The notes under the pieces: generated by a model
The model's database searches: none
What the model was told of the DNA's origin: nothing
The model's input: only the letters and a program-made list of their open reading frames with translations
Shown here: positions 37,168-46,381 of the stretch, piece after piece
How positions within the stretch are numbered: position 1 is the first letter of the stretch
Layout of the letters: every line of letters starts with the position of its first letter
Program-made: the position numbers and the translations under genes
Assembly (NCBI GenBank): GCA_947501005.1
Contig: CANMTU010000001.1
Location: 2,566,501-2,630,500, forward strand
Direction of reading: 5' to 3'
DNA from: an uncultured Erythrobacter sp.
GTDB taxonomy: Bacteria; Pseudomonadota; Alphaproteobacteria; Sphingomonadales; Sphingomonadaceae
DNA: 64,000 nucleotides

Positions 37168-37190
37168 CGAATGTCCGATTAGGACTCGTT

Positions 37191-37224
37191 TGCAGTCGGG
37201 CCGCTTTTGCAGTCGGGCCGCTTT
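37191..37224. repeat. Perfect 17-bp tandem repeat
   Basis: TGCAGTCGGGCCGCTTT occurs twice without spacing in the ardC-GNAT intergenic region. It sits 24 bp beyond the CGGTAAT palindrome. It may be an iteron-like or regulatory repeat; two copies are too few to decide. Confidence 0.7.
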
Positions 37225-37378
37225 TATCGTGCGTGTGCGATTAGCGGACAATCAGCTTTGAGGCGCTCCGACAACACGCGGAAAGGTCTGAAACGGGGGG
37301 AACGGAATGTCTAATTTGTTGTTTATTTTGGTCAAAGCAGACATAAAAACACCTACCAGTCAGTTTTGAGAACCTACA

Positions 37379-37807
37379 GTGAACATCGAGATCGAGCGGA
37401 ACCCTTCGAAAGCTGAGGCGGACCTGCTCAGTCGCGGGATTAAGTCATTCAACGAAGAAACCGTTCGCGATCTCGAGCCGATCGAGGAAGAGAAGCGGTT
37501 TCACGTGATGGCTCGAGATGACGAGGGATCATTACAAGGTGGCATCCGCGCAACATGCTATTGGAATACCCTTCACATCGAACTTCTTTGGATTTCCGAG
37601 ACTGCGCGCGGCAGTGGAATCGGGCGTAAGCTGATACAGAAAGCCGAGGCTTTTGCGCGCGACAATGGTTGCGAAAATGCTTTAGTTGAAACGACCAGCT
37701 GGCAGGCAAGGCCATTCTACGAAAAGAACGGCTACAACCACATGGCGACCCTTTCCAACCGACCCAAGGGACACTCTTCGCACTATCTCAAGAAGGTGCT
37801 GATTTGA
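37379..37807 (+). CDS. GNAT-family N-acetyltransferase
   Basis: A 142-residue acetyltransferase with the acetyl-CoA motif RGSGIGRKLIQKAE at about 79-92 and the ARPFYEKNGY element at about 117-126 typical of the GNAT C-terminal half. The start is GTG at 37379, preceded by a weak GAGA. It is the only rightward gene in this part of the backbone and is followed by the 200-bp gap that ends at the ParB-like terminator. The substrate is unknown; it could be an antibiotic, polyamine or protein N-terminus, or a cargo gene. Confidence 0.85.
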   Translation: MNIEIERNPSKAEADLLSRGIKSFNEETVRDLEPIEEEKRFHVMARDDEGSLQGGIRATCYWNTLHIELLWISETARGSGIGRKLIQKAEAFARDNGCENALVETTSWQARPFYEKNGYNHMATLSNRPKGHSSHYLKKVLI

Positions 37808-37943
37808 TTTTCGGGCGTCCGCTTTCGAGGTAGTTTCCGCTCAAGTTAAACAACCGCGCTTAGGGTCGTTAGCCGAACGGCAGCTTTCAGCATTCAGCCA
37901 CCTAAAAGCGGACCGTCTTCAACCGGCCGAAAATTTGACATGG

Positions 37944-37977
37944 AAAAGGCGGCCCGTCCCGATTGGGACGGACCGCC
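37944..37977 (-). terminator. Intrinsic terminator of the ParB-like gene
   Basis: The minus strand has the stem GGCGG-T-CCGTCCC with loop AATC and GGGACGG-G-CCGCC, one mismatch in 13 pairs, followed at once by TTTT. It lies 31 bp past the ParB-like stop. Confidence 0.8.
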
Positions 37978-38007
37978 CGCCGAGTGACCTAGACCTGTCA
38001 GGAGGGG

Positions 38008-39981
38008 TCAGGCAGCCTGCTCGGCAATTTCGTCAGTCGCGTCGTCGCTGACCGGCTCGTCACCTTCAGCGGCAACCGGTGCGACCTGCTCGGAACCGGC
38101 GAAACGCATCATCGGCGGAACCCAAGCCTGTGCCCGTTCCTTGACCTCGGCCTCACCGATGAAGTTGCCGGAGAATATGCGCTCGGCAGCGCTCGCCAGT
38201 TCGGCCTTCTTCGATGCGGCATAGCGACTGACGAGTTCGGGACCACCGGCGGCATCGAGCGCCTCGAGCGTGCGAGCCTTGGCCACACGATCGAAGTAGT
38301 TCGCCGCCGTGGGACGCCACCAGTGTGCGGTCTCGATTTCGAGCAGTGAGCCCAGCTCCTCGTGCAGTGGCACCGAGCGCTCCCCTTGGCAGGCAAGGCT
38401 GGCAACCAGAGTGCGCGAGACGACATGGCCAAGCCAGTCCGAGCGTGCCTCGTCGGAAAGCGCCCGGAACCTGGCAAACCGCTCGACATCGCTTTCACCA
38501 GCACGCCAGCTTTCATCGAGCGACCCGGCGAACTCGGCCAAGGCAGCGCTCGCCGGTGCATCCTTGGCCTCGAACCCGGTGACAGGCCCAGCCGCAACCG
38601 ATCCGACCAGCGTCGACGCATTCTTGGCGCGCCAGTCGTGTCCATCTGCATCTGCGAGCGTGAAGACCATGAAGTCGAGCGCCAGTGCCGGATCGTTGGC
38701 GAGGTGGATCGCCAGGATATCGCGGCGCTGCATGGCCAGTTCGTCGAGTAGGCGTTGCGACAGCGAACTTCCTTTGGGCTTTGCCGCGCCACTTTCCTCG
38801 ATGGCCTCGACAACGCCTTCGTCAGCGATGACTTCGGTTTCGGTGTAGTACTGTGGGACCAAGGTCGGCTCGCCATTGCGCGAGAGGACGAGGAAGGCGC
38901 CGGCCTCCGGTTTCAGTTCGTCGGCGAGTACCGGCGGCCGGTCATTGATCGCGCGCATGGCGCGGTCGATGACGACGAGTTCCTGTTCTGCCTTGGCGAC
39001 CTGGTCCTCATCGCTGTCCTCGTCTTCGAGCACGGCGGCGACGCGGTCGTAGTCGGCCTCGAGCTCGCCGAGCTCCTGCACTTCCCGGTCGGTCATTGGC
39101 GCAGGCTCGCAGGGCAAGCGATTGAGGCCGTCGACAAGGTCATGACTGACATAGGTGCCAAGCGTCGGCCGAACCCAGGCAAGGCCATATTCGATCGCGA
39201 CCTTTTCTGCGGCTTCTTCCATGGCCTTGTGTGCGAGGTCCTCGAGCAGCGCGACATCGATCCAGCTTTCGCTGGCATCGTCGTCGAACAGTTCGCGTTC
39301 GATCCGGCCACCCGCAGTGAGGTAGGCATCGCGTCCGACGAGAACCGCTCGCGGATCGGAGCCACGAACAGTTGCGTCGAGCACCATGCGGCGGATCGTG
39401 TCAGGCGTGATCTGGTACCAGGCGTCCTGCAGCTCGGCATAGACATGCGCTTGGCGCTCCACGTCGGAGATCGCGCCGTAGGCTTTGGCCATGTCGAGCG
39501 TAATCGTGCCTTCGGCGAGCGCTTCGAAGACGCAGGGTGCGAGACTTGCTAAGCGCAGACGCCCTTCGACGAATCGGACGGTGAGGCCGAAGCGGCGCGC
39601 CACGTCTTCGGTGGTAGCGCCTGCCTCGATGATCGCCGCGAAAGCCTGCGCTTCGTCGGCCGGGTTCATCGCGAGACGCTGGAAGTTCTCGGCAAGGCTG
39701 GCCTCGCGCACTTCGCTTTCCTCGCCTTCGATGACGAGGCAGGTAACTTCGTGGTTTTCGGGCAAGGTACCCTCTTCTGCCAGCGCCTGCAGCGCGGCGA
39801 GGCGGCGACCACCGGCCTCGACCTCGAACTTGCCGCGCTTTCCTTTGCGCACGACGAGGTTCTGCAGCAGACCGCGCGCACCAATGTCTGCCCGCAGCTG
39901 GAGGTCAGCCAGCACATCGCTCGACTTGCGAACGTTGCGCGGGCTCGGGACGAGCTTCTTCAAGGGAATCGACTGGATCAT
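38008..39981 (-). CDS. Large ParB/Srx-domain protein of the island
   Basis: A 657-residue protein whose first 200 residues hold the ParB/RepB/Spo0J N-terminal domain: PSPRNVRK at the start, the box VEAGGRRLAALQAL, and LAENFQRLAMNPADEAQAF followed by a helix-turn-helix. The rest (about 200-657) is helical and acidic with an Ala/Glu-rich C-terminus. ParB proteins of this domain use CTP and DNA to form clamps. No ParA-type ATPase is in the window, so partition is not established; large solitary ParB-like proteins are common on sphingomonad plasmids and islands. ATG 39981 follows ATCAGGAGAACACCC and is preferred to the longer frame. Confidence 0.85.
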   Translation of the reverse strand: MIQSIPLKKLVPSPRNVRKSSDVLADLQLRADIGARGLLQNLVVRKGKRGKFEVEAGGRRLAALQALAEEGTLPENHEVTCLVIEGEESEVREASLAENFQRLAMNPADEAQAFAAIIEAGATTEDVARRFGLTVRFVEGRLRLASLAPCVFEALAEGTITLDMAKAYGAISDVERQAHVYAELQDAWYQITPDTIRRMVLDATVRGSDPRAVLVGRDAYLTAGGRIERELFDDDASESWIDVALLEDLAHKAMEEAAEKVAIEYGLAWVRPTLGTYVSHDLVDGLNRLPCEPAPMTDREVQELGELEADYDRVAAVLEDEDSDEDQVAKAEQELVVIDRAMRAINDRPPVLADELKPEAGAFLVLSRNGEPTLVPQYYTETEVIADEGVVEAIEESGAAKPKGSSLSQRLLDELAMQRRDILAIHLANDPALALDFMVFTLADADGHDWRAKNASTLVGSVAAGPVTGFEAKDAPASAALAEFAGSLDESWRAGESDVERFARFRALSDEARSDWLGHVVSRTLVASLACQGERSVPLHEELGSLLEIETAHWWRPTAANYFDRVAKARTLEALDAAGGPELVSRYAASKKAELASAAERIFSGNFIGEAEVKERAQAWVPPMMRFAGSEQVAPVAAEGDEPVSDDATDEIAEQAA

Positions 39982-40065
39982 GGGTGTTCTCCTGATGGAA
40001 TGAAGGCGCAGGTGAGGATCACGAGGCCCACAAGCCCAACGGGCTCCCTCCACTCTCTTCAATGG
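39982..40065 (-). promoter_or_regulatory. Shared-type 5' leader (copy C) of the ParB-like gene
   Basis: Minus strand order: CCATTGAAGAGAGTGGAGGG, hairpin AGCCC-GTT-GGGCT (40033-40045), and CATCAGGAGAACACCC before ATG. The remaining gap to 40359 holds no recognised gene or repeat. Confidence 0.65.
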
Positions 40066-40359
40066 CTGTGGCGACCATCTATGCTACCGGGATGGGGCGA
40101 TCAGGGATCGGCTGAGATCCGTCCATGAGAGCAGTTGTTCTCGATGCGCGAACCCATTCGCAAGCCCGTCATCAGCGGGCACAGGCAGATCAGTCGCCCG
40201 GACTTGAGGAAGGACGTGATCAGGCTCCGGCGTACGCGACACGGGAGCTTATCGGTTCATTCAGACACACGGAGGGGAGGAGAGAAGGGGAAACCTAAGC
40301 GCAATCGGAGGCAGCGCTCAGCTTCATCCGGACCCTGACCTCTTCAGCGGAGCCTATGA

Positions 40360-40719
40360 CTATCCGCTGCTAAGCAAGCGCTCTTCGAGAAGCGTCCGAA
40401 AATCCCGACGCGCATCAGCGATTACGAACACGGTCACCTGACCGGGTGCCGGCTCGGGCTGGTACCCGTAGATTATGCGGAACGGAAAGCGCGACAATTG
40501 CCGAAAGTCGGTGATCCCGAGAGCCTCAAGTTCCGGTGGAACCGGTCCTTTCTCAGGATTGTTCACAAGGGAGCCGATAGACGCGACAAGGTCATCCAGC
40601 AGTGCGTCCGCACCATCGTCGCCATCCGGCCCGCGCTGCGTCAAGCGGCGCTGCCAGATACCCGCGAGATCGCGCTCCGCACCGGAGGTGATCTCGATCG
40701 CTACGGCGGCCGTCATCAT
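40360..40719 (-). CDS. RelE/ParE-superfamily toxin
   Basis: A 119-residue protein of the ParE/RelE toxin superfamily: an opening strand, EITSGAERDLAGIWQRR, the long helical pair, and a closing FPFRIIYGYQPE-VTVFVIADARRDF beta region. It is somewhat longer than the classical toxin (about 95-100). It begins directly after the antitoxin stop (TGA then ATGATG), so the two are translationally coupled; the first or second Met could be used. Most ParE-type toxins inhibit DNA gyrase, RelE types cleave mRNA; the sequence does not decide. The pair probably stabilises the island. Confidence 0.85.
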   Translation of the reverse strand: MMTAAVAIEITSGAERDLAGIWQRRLTQRGPDGDDGADALLDDLVASIGSLVNNPEKGPVPPELEALGITDFRQLSRFPFRIIYGYQPEPAPGQVTVFVIADARRDFRTLLEERLLSSG

Positions 40720-40989
40720 TCAGTTTGACTTACCCCGTACGCGATCCGCAAGGCCTGCCACCAGGCGGGTCCGACCGGCGGCAATATCGGCCTGTCCGAG
40801 CGCCAGAAGTTTTAGCAGAGCGAGCGTTTCCTGTGCGCGCTCGTAGCTGGCGACATCCTGCAGAACTGCCTTGGCTTCGCCATTCTGCGTGATGACCATT
40901 GGCCCGGCGCCATCTCCGATCTCCCGGATAATTTCTGCACTGTGGGCCTTCAGATAGCTGATCGGTTTGATGCGCTGGTCCAGTTTCAT
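40720..40989 (-). CDS. Phd/YefM-family antitoxin
   Basis: An 89-residue antitoxin of the Phd/YefM fold: an N-terminal DNA-binding part with SYLKAHSAEIIREIGDGAGPMVITQNGEAKAVLQD (shown in pieces: IREIG, PMVITQNG, AKAVLQD) and a C-terminal helix that would neutralise the toxin. ATG at 40989 is chosen because the upstream extension lacks family sequence. It directly precedes the toxin. A palindrome at 41012-41027, 23 bp upstream, is well placed for conditional autorepression. Confidence 0.85.
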   Translation of the reverse strand: MKLDQRIKPISYLKAHSAEIIREIGDGAGPMVITQNGEAKAVLQDVASYERAQETLALLKLLALGQADIAAGRTRLVAGLADRVRGKSN

Positions 40990-41011
40990 AGAACACCTTA
41001 GGGCTGAATTT

Positions 41012-41027
41012 GGTCTCCATATAGACC
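41012..41027 (-). promoter_or_regulatory. Inverted repeat upstream of the toxin-antitoxin genes
   Basis: GGTCT-CCATAT-AGACC overlaps a TATA-like -10 region on the minus strand and lies 23 bp upstream of the antitoxin start. Antitoxins of this family usually bind such repeats. Confidence 0.55.
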
Positions 41028-41048
41028 CGATTTGGGCAAATGAGAAGT

Positions 41049-44000
41049 TCAAGACTTGATTGCGATGCTTTGGAGGGTCTCGCTTGCTCTCGGCGTCGGG
41101 ACAAACAGCCGCGTGCGGTAGCGAATGATCTCGGTGAAGCAGCCCTTGTTCTTGTACCAGTCGAGGCGATCCGGCGAGAATCCGGTCAGTTCAAGGCGCT
41201 GTTCGCCGCCGACCAGCGATCGCTTCACGGTGAGTGGATCGTGACTCGCAAGGCCCAGCGGTTTGCCGCTGGCGAGGACGAGGTCGCCGATCTGATCTGC
41301 CGATGGTCCGACAACGCCGGAGAGGCCAAAGGTTTGGGCGATTGAGGCAAGGTCGACATCGAGCACTTCGCGGCCGATGATCGACTGGCCGTCGTCGGCA
41401 ACGAGCCGCGTGACCCGAACATGATCGCCGGGCAGCCGCTTCCAGACCGGCAGCAGCAGCCCGGTGGCAAGATGGACGCGCTCGGTCACCGGTGACTTGG
41501 CCGCCTCTGCTTCCTCGGCCCGCCAGGTGCTCGTGAACGCGGTGACGCCAATTTCCTCCCAGTGGCTCTCACCGAGTGCTTCAAGTGTCCAGTTCGCGGA
41601 CTTGAGCGGGCGCAGCAGGCGGCGGCGTTCGATCACGGCCCCGTCGTCAGCAATGAGGCGCCGGGCAGGAACCGACAGCGCAACCTTGCCCGAACGCGCA
41701 TTGCGCATCGGTATCGCGTGCAGGCTGCCAATCTCGTGCATGCGTACGAGGCGCTGCAGGCGTAGAGGCCGAAGGTGCCTCGACACTTCGAGCGAGACGA
41801 GGCGGGTCTCTGCTCCGGTCACGGGGTCTGTGCGCAGGCGCTCATCGACGAGGACCGTGAAACAATCAACCCTGACGGTCTCAAGGCCCTGATCGAGCGT
41901 TCCGGCTTCGCGCGCGGCTTCAATCCGCGCTTCGACGACGCCGAGATATTCGTCGAAGATCGCGTTCTGAAGCGCGATCGGTAGCGCGAGAACGCGATTG
42001 AGCCAGCGCTGGATCGTCGGGAGATTATCGGTCAGCCCGCCATCGGGGCTTTCAAGCCGGAGGCCAGTTCGCTCGACGAAGTTGGCGAAGCTCGTGGCCT
42101 CAAGCTTGCCGTCATAGAGGAGCTGGAACCAGCGGCCGAGCGCGCCGCGCGCATAGTCGCTTTCAAGATTGTCTGCCGGGTCGAACAGGTTCTGTCCGCC
42201 CGTCTGGCGCTGGCCGCGGGTAAGTGCGCCCAAAGCGTCGAGCCTTCGCGCAATAGTCGAGATGAACCGGCGCTCGCCCTTTACATCTGTGGTGACCGGG
42301 CGGAACAGCGGGGCCGAGGCCTGGTTGGTGCGGTTCGTGCGACCAAGACCCTGGATGGCGTTGTCGGCGCGCCATCCCGGTTCAAGCAGGAAGTGAACCC
42401 GGCGCTGCTGGTTCCTGGCGCCCAAGTCGGCATGATAGGAACGCCCCGTGCCGCCCGCATCAGAGAAGACCAGGATGCGCTTGGTCCCTTCCATGAAGCT
42501 TTGGGCTTCGGCGACATTGGCGCTGGGGCTACGCCGTTCGAGGCGCTGCTCACCATCGCGGCCCAGGACAAGCCTGCGGGTCCGGCCCGTGACTTCGGCC
42601 ACAGCCTCGGTTCCGAAGTGCTCGATAATCGCGTCAAGTGCTGTGGCGATGGGCGGCAGCGCGCAGAGCTGTTCGATCAGCGCGTCGCGCGCGGCAATGG
42701 CGCGCGGGCAGAAAACGGGATTGCCCTCCTCGTCGCTCATCGCCTCCGAGTGGAGATTGCCGTCCTCGTCTGCGAAGACCTGCATCAGGCGCACCGGGAA
42801 GCTCTTCGCAAGATAGTCGATGACATATTCACGCGGTGAGAGATCGATATCGAGAGCTTCGCGTTCTTCCACGGTAAGGTCGGCAAGGCGCCGGTCGAGC
42901 ATGGCCTCGGCGGTCGAGACCAGCTGCACGACAACCGAATGATCCTCGCCAAGCGCCGCTTCCATTGCAGGGATCAGGCTAGGCAATTTCATCGAGAGCA
43001 GGAGCTGGGCAAAGAAGCGCTGCTTGGTACCTTCGAAGATTGAGAGCGCCGCAGCCTTGGCGTTGCGGTTGAGCGTGTCGCCGCTGTCCTCGTCGACCAC
43101 GCGGGTTGCTTCGAGTGCAGCTTCGAGGTTGCGGTGAATGATTGCCCAGGCCTCGGCATAGGCATCATAGATTTTCACCTGCGCGTCGGTCAGGCTGTGT
43201 TCGAGGATCTCGTACTCTATCCCGGCGAAGGACAGCGCACGGGCGAGATAGAGACCCTGAGCCTTTAGGTCGCGGGCGACAAGCTCCATCGCCGCGACGC
43301 CGCCAGCGCGGATCTCGGTCATGAACGCCTCGTGGGTCGGAAAAGCGGTCTCGGGTCCCCAGAGACCAAGCCGTGAGGTGTAACCGAGGTTGGCGATATC
43401 CGAAGCGCCAGTGGCAGACGCGTAGAGCACGCGGGCGCGCGGGAGATGGTTCTGCAGCCTGAGGCCCGCCATCCCTTGTTCGGAGCCCTTGACCTTGCCG
43501 CGGATTGAAGAGCCCCCGAGCGCATTGGCCATGGCGTGGGCTTCGTCGAAAGCGATCACGCCATCGAAATCCTCGCCCGCCCAGGCAAGGATCTGGTCGA
43601 GCCGCGTATCCTCGGCGCGGCCCGAGCGCAGCGTCGGATAGGTGACGAAGAAAATGCCTTCGGACATCGTTGCAGGGTGGTCAAGTTTCCAGCGGGAGAG
43701 CGGCTGGATGTCGAGCGGCAGCCCACCAAGTGCTTCCCAGTCGCGGCGTGCATCTTCGAGCAGCGCCTCGTTCTTGGTGATCCAGATATGGCGACGCTCG
43801 CCGGCGAGCCAGCGGTCCATGATGACCGCGGCGATCTGTCGTCCTTTGCCCGCTCCTGTTCCGTCGCCGAGGAAGAAGCCTTGGCGGTAGGAGTTTCCGT
43901 CCTCGGAGAGTTCCAGCGCGGTGCCTTCCTGGCTGACCTTGAACTGGCCCGGCAGGTCGCGCGCAAATGCCTGGGCTGCATAGACCAATGTCTCGCACTG

Positions 44001-45302
44001 CGCTTCGGACAGAAGGCCATCGGCCTGCCAGCCAGCGGGAAGACGCGGTGTGACGTCCGGCTGAGGCGCCGCGACAGAACCCATGGCGACCGATTCCACG
44101 AGCGGCGTGGGATGGACCGGCGCGTCTTCGAACGCGATGCGGCTGGGCCGGTATGGCAGATAGATGCCGGTCTGTTCGGGCACCGGTGCGGGGTCGGCCA
44201 AGACCGAATAGGTAAGATCGATCGCATTCGCTGTGGCTGGTGTTGTCGCTGCAAACGGCGCCACCGGCCGGACCGGCGCGCGATGCGTTGAGGTCCTGCC
44301 CCCGAGGGATACTGGCCTACCGACTGGCAAGCGATGGATGTTGGTGGAGGTCTGTACGCGAGGCGGAAGCGCGGTGACAAGCTCGTGGAGCTCGATCAGG
44401 TCGCAGGTATCTCCGGTGATCGCTGGTTCAGGCGCAGCAGGCGCTTTGTCGATGACGACCAGGCGAACGGCGATACCCGTCCCGGTGCGGCGAAACACCT
44501 GCTGCAAGCGAACATCGAGCAACAGCGATGCTTCGCCCTGCGCCTTGGCGAAGGCGGAAGCATCGAAGCCGTCGGGCATGATCGCAACAATCCTCGCCCC
44601 ATTGGCAGCGGCCCGGATTGCACTACGAAGGTGGCGCTGCGCCGTCTCGCCGTCCTTGCCGCGTTCCTGGCTGCGGGCGAATGGCGGGTTCATCAGCACG
44701 ACCGATGGAACAGGGCCACGATGCAGGTCCGCGATCAGTTCCCCGTCATGCGCAGTGAACGTGGCCGAAGGGAAGACGTGGGCCAGGCCGTCTCGTCTTG
44801 CCGGATCGATCTCGTTGATGAGCAGCGAAGCGTTCTGGACGCTGCCCCAGAGAGCAAGGGCGCCATTGCCTGCGGACGGTTCGAGAAGTGTGTCGTGCGC
44901 CGAGACAGCTGCGGCCTTCGCCATCAGCCAGGCCAGCATCGGCGGGGTCGAGAATTGCTGGAGCTCGACCTGTCCTTCACTGCGCACGTGCCGCGGCGGC
45001 AAGGCTGCTTCGAGCCAGTCGAACCGCGCTTCGGCTTCATGCACGCTTGTCGCCAGGTCGATGCGCGAGGACTCGCGAAGCCAGAGCAGAGCGCCGATCT
45101 CGACGGCGTTGTTGTAGTCGTCGATCGTCCAGGCGCTTCCCCAGCCCTGGACGCCGGTCTCTTCGGCGAACAGCCCGGAAATGTCGGCACGGGCAAGATG
45201 ACGCCCCGAGGCAAGAAGCGCGGCAATCCTGGTGCCGGTGGCATAGGCCAGGGGCTCTGACGGCAACTGCTCGCCAGCTGGAAACAGGTCTGATTGAAAC
45301 AT
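41049..45302 (-). CDS. Methylase-Strawberry-notch helicase fusion protein
   Basis: A 1417-residue protein. The N-terminal region has a Rossmann methyltransferase domain with LEPSAGNGALA at about 142 and the NPPF motif near residue 203, as in N6-adenine-type methylases. The central part is a superfamily-2 helicase of the Strawberry-notch/SNF2 type: P-loop GDGTGAGKGRQ near 480, FDEAHAMANA near 585, and later SDAGGTGRSYHADLGARNQQRR plus a GLGRTNR motif VI. The extreme C-terminus is a unique region. Such fusions are plasmid or phage backbone proteins, possibly for DNA defence evasion or transfer. ATG at 45302 follows ATCAGGAGGACGAATTGCC. Confidence 0.88.
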   Translation of the reverse strand: MFQSDLFPAGEQLPSEPLAYATGTRIAALLASGRHLARADISGLFAEETGVQGWGSAWTIDDYNNAVEIGALLWLRESSRIDLATSVHEAEARFDWLEAALPPRHVRSEGQVELQQFSTPPMLAWLMAKAAAVSAHDTLLEPSAGNGALALWGSVQNASLLINEIDPARRDGLAHVFPSATFTAHDGELIADLHRGPVPSVVLMNPPFARSQERGKDGETAQRHLRSAIRAAANGARIVAIMPDGFDASAFAKAQGEASLLLDVRLQQVFRRTGTGIAVRLVVIDKAPAAPEPAITGDTCDLIELHELVTALPPRVQTSTNIHRLPVGRPVSLGGRTSTHRAPVRPVAPFAATTPATANAIDLTYSVLADPAPVPEQTGIYLPYRPSRIAFEDAPVHPTPLVESVAMGSVAAPQPDVTPRLPAGWQADGLLSEAQCETLVYAAQAFARDLPGQFKVSQEGTALELSEDGNSYRQGFFLGDGTGAGKGRQIAAVIMDRWLAGERRHIWITKNEALLEDARRDWEALGGLPLDIQPLSRWKLDHPATMSEGIFFVTYPTLRSGRAEDTRLDQILAWAGEDFDGVIAFDEAHAMANALGGSSIRGKVKGSEQGMAGLRLQNHLPRARVLYASATGASDIANLGYTSRLGLWGPETAFPTHEAFMTEIRAGGVAAMELVARDLKAQGLYLARALSFAGIEYEILEHSLTDAQVKIYDAYAEAWAIIHRNLEAALEATRVVDEDSGDTLNRNAKAAALSIFEGTKQRFFAQLLLSMKLPSLIPAMEAALGEDHSVVVQLVSTAEAMLDRRLADLTVEEREALDIDLSPREYVIDYLAKSFPVRLMQVFADEDGNLHSEAMSDEEGNPVFCPRAIAARDALIEQLCALPPIATALDAIIEHFGTEAVAEVTGRTRRLVLGRDGEQRLERRSPSANVAEAQSFMEGTKRILVFSDAGGTGRSYHADLGARNQQRRVHFLLEPGWRADNAIQGLGRTNRTNQASAPLFRPVTTDVKGERRFISTIARRLDALGALTRGQRQTGGQNLFDPADNLESDYARGALGRWFQLLYDGKLEATSFANFVERTGLRLESPDGGLTDNLPTIQRWLNRVLALPIALQNAIFDEYLGVVEARIEAAREAGTLDQGLETVRVDCFTVLVDERLRTDPVTGAETRLVSLEVSRHLRPLRLQRLVRMHEIGSLHAIPMRNARSGKVALSVPARRLIADDGAVIERRRLLRPLKSANWTLEALGESHWEEIGVTAFTSTWRAEEAEAAKSPVTERVHLATGLLLPVWKRLPGDHVRVTRLVADDGQSIIGREVLDVDLASIAQTFGLSGVVGPSADQIGDLVLASGKPLGLASHDPLTVKRSLVGGEQRLELTGFSPDRLDWYKNKGCFTEIIRYRTRLFVPTPRASETLQSIAIKS

Positions 45303-45383
45303 GGCAATTCGTCCTCCTGATGAAGGCATCGGGACACGCCCTCTGCCGGATCAGGAATTCGAGAAGCTCTCTCTCCTCTACCG
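45303..45383 (-). promoter_or_regulatory. Shared-type 5' leader (copy D) of the helicase gene
   Basis: Minus strand order: GGTAGAGGAGAGAGA, hairpin GAGA-GCT-TCTC (45361-45371), then CATCAGGAGGACGAATTGCC before ATG. It overlaps the last six bases of the Toprim gene. Confidence 0.55.
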
Positions 45384-46292
45384 AGCCGCTTTGCGGCGCA
45401 GCCATTCTGTAAGTTCATCGTTCCAGTCGGTGTCGCGTGAGGATGGTTTGCGAACGAGGATCGTCCGCCCATCGCGGGCATAAGCGGCCAGGCCACGCGA
45501 CGCGGCCAGCTCGCCGCCAGCATCGTGATCGACGAAGAGGTGAAGTTCGGTGACGCTCTCGGGCACGCTGACGAGACCGAAGCGCTCATTGCCCAAGGTC
45601 GCCCAGACGGGAATGCCGGTGAGAGCATAGGCCGACATCGCGCTCTCGACCCCCTCGGCAAGGCCAAGCTTGCCGGAAACTGGAGCGAAGAGACGAACAG
45701 CAGCTTCACCGAGCGCACCGAGCGCGCGCTTCGGCTTTTTGAAAGCGGCCTTGCCTGAAGCCTCGGTACACAGGAACGTGCGGTGGATGGCGATCGGGCC
45801 CTCGTCGATGCTGACTGCCGCGATCATGGCGGGCAGAAAGCGGGTCCATCCTTTCGGGCCAAGCGGCGTTCGCGGATGAAAGCGGAGCGCCGGAGATGCG
45901 GCGAGGATGCCGCGACTCTCCAGATAAGCTTTTGCCGGACTGGCACGCAGTGGCTGTGCATCGCGCCAGATCCTCAGCGCTGCCGCCGAGGGTTTGCGGG
46001 TGCTGGTCGGCTCGGGTTCGTTGGTGATCGCAGAAGGTGAAAAAAGCGCCGGTGCCTCGAAACCTTCACGCGCCAAAGCAGCCAGCACGCTCTGCTGATC
46101 ACATCCCGCGAAACAATGGAAGAGGATGGCCTGTCGGCCGAGCGACACACCAAGTGACGGCGTGCGGTCATCATGCGCGGGGCAACAGGCCATGCCCTTT
46201 GTGCCGGACCATTTGCCCCCTCGCGATTCGCAAATGCGACGGGCGGTCTCGACAAGCGACCGGTTGCGATGAGTTTGGACAGACAGGGACAT
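45378..46292 (-). CDS. Toprim/CHC2-type primase-like protein
   Basis: A 304-residue protein with an N-terminal CHC2-type zinc-binding region (CCPAHDDRTPSL and CFAGC, about 35-65), a middle region with RFHP and LGPKGW motifs, and a C-terminal Toprim fold (LAEGVESAMSAYALTG and LFVDHDAGGE, about 210-260). This matches the plasmid/phage-type DUF7146 Toprim family, related to DnaG primases, used in element replication or conjugation priming. ATG at 46292 has a TGAGGAG upstream. It is divergent from the lytic transglycosylase, and their intergenic region holds a LexA box. Confidence 0.85.
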   Translation of the reverse strand: MSLSVQTHRNRSLVETARRICESRGGKWSGTKGMACCPAHDDRTPSLGVSLGRQAILFHCFAGCDQQSVLAALAREGFEAPALFSPSAITNEPEPTSTRKPSAAALRIWRDAQPLRASPAKAYLESRGILAASPALRFHPRTPLGPKGWTRFLPAMIAAVSIDEGPIAIHRTFLCTEASGKAAFKKPKRALGALGEAAVRLFAPVSGKLGLAEGVESAMSAYALTGIPVWATLGNERFGLVSVPESVTELHLFVDHDAGGELAASRGLAAYARDGRTILVRKPSSRDTDWNDELTEWLRRKAAR

Positions 46293-46381
46293 GCGAACTC
46301 CTCAGCATGCAAAGTGGCCCCCTCATCAGCGTTCCTCTCCTCTCCCGAAGGCAGGCATTAGCTGCTTTCCTACAGGAATAT

